From Circinella umbellata (taxonomy: Eukaryota; Mucoromycota; Mucoromycetes; Mucorales; Lichtheimiaceae), in the NCBI GenBank assembly GCA_025093555.1, contig JAIWNF010000002.1, positions 1 through 64,000 on the forward strand: DNA of 64,000 bases, in the 5' to 3' direction. Under the pieces are notes generated by a model. The model was not told the origin of the DNA and made no database searches. It saw only the letters and a program-made list of their open reading frames with translations. The position numbers and the translations under genes are program-made. This document shows, in pieces, positions 62,497 to 64,000 of this stretch (positions are counted from its first letter, which is position 1; every line of letters begins with the position of its first letter).

Positions 62497-63459
62497 TGTT
62501 TCTAATTTACTTTTATAATGGTTTTATTATTTCTGTTATTCGTTGTTAGCTGTTTTAATAATAAAAAATGATGGAAAAGAAAGGTTAATGTAATAAAAAA
62601 TGGCGGGGAAGAAGATATTCTATCGTGTGGTATTAAGGGGGTCAAAAAAGAAAAACAATTTTTTTAATGTGTTGATGGTTTGCAAGCTAATTATTATTAA
62701 TTAGCTACTCATTTTCGTTACCAGACCACATACCAAAAAAGTTTTATAAATGCAAAGTAAATCAACAAAAAAAAAAAAGAAAGAAAACTAGTTTTTCCTT
62801 CTTTTCACTTCTTTCCTCTTTCTTTTACCTGTTTTTTATTTTTCATTATTATATTAAAGAAAAAAAACCCTTCATTTTTATTATTATTATCACTATTATT
62901 TCATATTTTATTATCATCACATAAATTCATTTAATATTATTATTCTATTCTTTTATATATTTTTTTTATTTATACAGAAAAAAAAAACACATATTTTTCC
63001 CTTAAAATTTGGTTATGATTAGTACTTTTGGCCACAACAACATCGTTTATAGTGTTGAATATTTTATTAACGTCGCTTTTGCGTCTTTTATAATTTCGTA
63101 TCAAGCTCTTTGAGCCTTGTTGCACTCGAGCTTTTTCATTATTTTACTTGCATTTTGCTTTTATTATTATTATTTTTTTCATTGTTATTATTCATTCATT
63201 TATCATCACTATCATAAATCATCTTCTTCTTTTTCTTTCTTATCAAGTGTAAAAAAAAAAAATCAAGACGTTTTGGACCTTTTTTTCATAACTTCTTTTC
63301 TCTCCCCACCCCCCCTTTTTTTTCTTTTTGCTTTTGAAAAGCAGTTCATCGTTTTTTTTTTCTTTTTTTTTTTTACATATATATTAATATATATATATTT
63401 TAACTCAAAATCTTTTTTTTCTCTTAAAAAACAACATCAACAAAAGAATAAAATAACGA
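62497..63459. promoter_or_regulatory. divergent promoter region (protease / copper-fist)
   Basis: A 963-bp region between two divergent start codons. It is rich in T/C tracts and ATT runs, and the copper-fist leader (about 63130-63459) is almost entirely pyrimidine-rich. I see no site that I can confidently name. Confidence 0.4.
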
Positions 63460-64000
63460 ATGGTGTTTTACGACGGTGTAAAATTCGCATGCCTCTCGTG
63501 CATCAGGGTTTGTATCTATATATTATATTTATACAAAATTATATATTTGAAAAGGAGTTTTGGGGGTGGGGGGGGGAGAGGAATTGTTTATATAACAAAG
63601 AAAAACTACGGGTTGGGGGCGATTACAATTTTTTAATGTTGATATTTTTTTTCCCGATCTAGGGCCATCGTTCATCCAATTGCAACCATGTGGATCGTCC
63701 TCTTATGGAGGTTCGAAAGAAAGGCAGACCTGTGAGTCAATGTGCTTACTGTAGAGATTTAAGAAAAACAAAACAAATCCATGCAAAATGTGTTTGTACG
63801 ACTGCCAATAATAATAACAACAAAAGTAGGTTTATCATTATCCAATTATATAATGATATTAGTAACGAGGATATACATATATAGTTAATAACCATGAATT
63901 TGTATATATATAAATATATGTAATAATAGATAATCAATCATCCTGTCGACAAGAACAACAAGGAGAATGTACGTGTACTGAAAAGACAAGAGTGTTGTTC
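63460..64000 (+). CDS. copper-fist transcription factor, 5' part
   Basis: A nuclear, copper-responsive DNA-binding regulator of the Ace1/Amt1/Mac1/Cuf1 family. Exons 63460-63507, 63663-63825 and 63930 onward join in frame and the gene runs off the window. The copper fist is textbook: MVFYDGVKFACLSCIRGHRS, then SNCNHVDRPLMEV, with C11-x2-C14-x8-C23-x-H25 zinc ligands at the same positions as in Ace1, then the minor-groove R-K-K-G-R-P (34-39) and CAYCRDLRKTKQIHAKCVCT. After an Asn run, exon 3 gives CRQEQQGECTCTEKTRVLF, a further Cys-x-Cys cluster. Intron 1 (63508-63662) interrupts the zinc site between Arg16 and Gly17 and has a GTTTGT donor and unusual G-runs. Activator versus low-copper type cannot be decided without the C-terminus. 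Confidence 0.95.

Noticed and set aside
1..64000. Biosynthetic or defence gene cluster
   Set aside because: The recognised host genes belong to unrelated housekeeping and regulatory pathways, and no cluster enzymes are present.

Overview
This window is nuclear DNA of a fungus, most likely an early-diverging filamentous one of the Mucorales/Mucoromycota type. That placement is inference. It rests on very AT-rich intergenic DNA, many short GT-AG introns (usually GTAAGT-like donors), Asn/Gln-rich low-complexity protein segments, a copper-fist regulator, a BEM3-type PX-PH-RhoGAP and a MiT/TFE-like bHLH protein. There is no bacterial or organellar signal.

Layout. From 1 to about 19.6 kb the sequence is gene-poor and repeat-rich. 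It holds decayed coding fragments (184-578, 1092-1440, 7150-7506, 15983-16770, 18142-18898), one arm of a ~2.2 kb inverted repeat (2570-4755), an array of about fifteen ~212-bp units (7583-10800), smaller degenerate tandem repeats, a 68-bp TIR mini-transposon (13701-13768) and one tRNA-Asn(GUU). From 19.6 to 35 kb lie three host genes: pyruvate kinase (minus, 8 exons), a 1012-aa coiled-coil protein with the centrosomin CM1/Cnn_1N motif (minus, 8 exons) and a bHLH-zipper factor (plus, 3 exons). From 35 to 47.3 kb is a second gene-poor stretch with the other, inverted arm of the 2 kb repeat and a 1154-bp TIR element abutting its end. From 47.3 to 64 kb the DNA is gene-rich: an RWDD1/Gir2 protein (plus), a BEM3-like RhoGAP (plus), a RanBP9/Gid1-like SPRY-LisH-CTLH protein (plus), a membrane-anchored ubiquitin protease of the Ubp1/USP30 kind (minus), and the 5' part of a copper-fist transcription factor (plus, cut by the window end).

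I rebuilt every exon chain by hand. Each joins in frame across GT-AG introns and ends in a stop, except the truncated copper-fist gene. The host genes are unrelated housekeeping or regulatory genes (glycolysis, microtubule nucleation, transcription, translation-linked GTPase partner, Cdc42/Rho polarity, ubiquitin ligase and protease, copper response). I see no operon-like or cluster logic. The unusual material is in the repeats: a satellite whose unit contains a splice-flanked mini-exon and which lies just downstream of a decayed gene fragment; an inverted repeat pair with a near-identical core but diverged flanks; and nested TIR elements.
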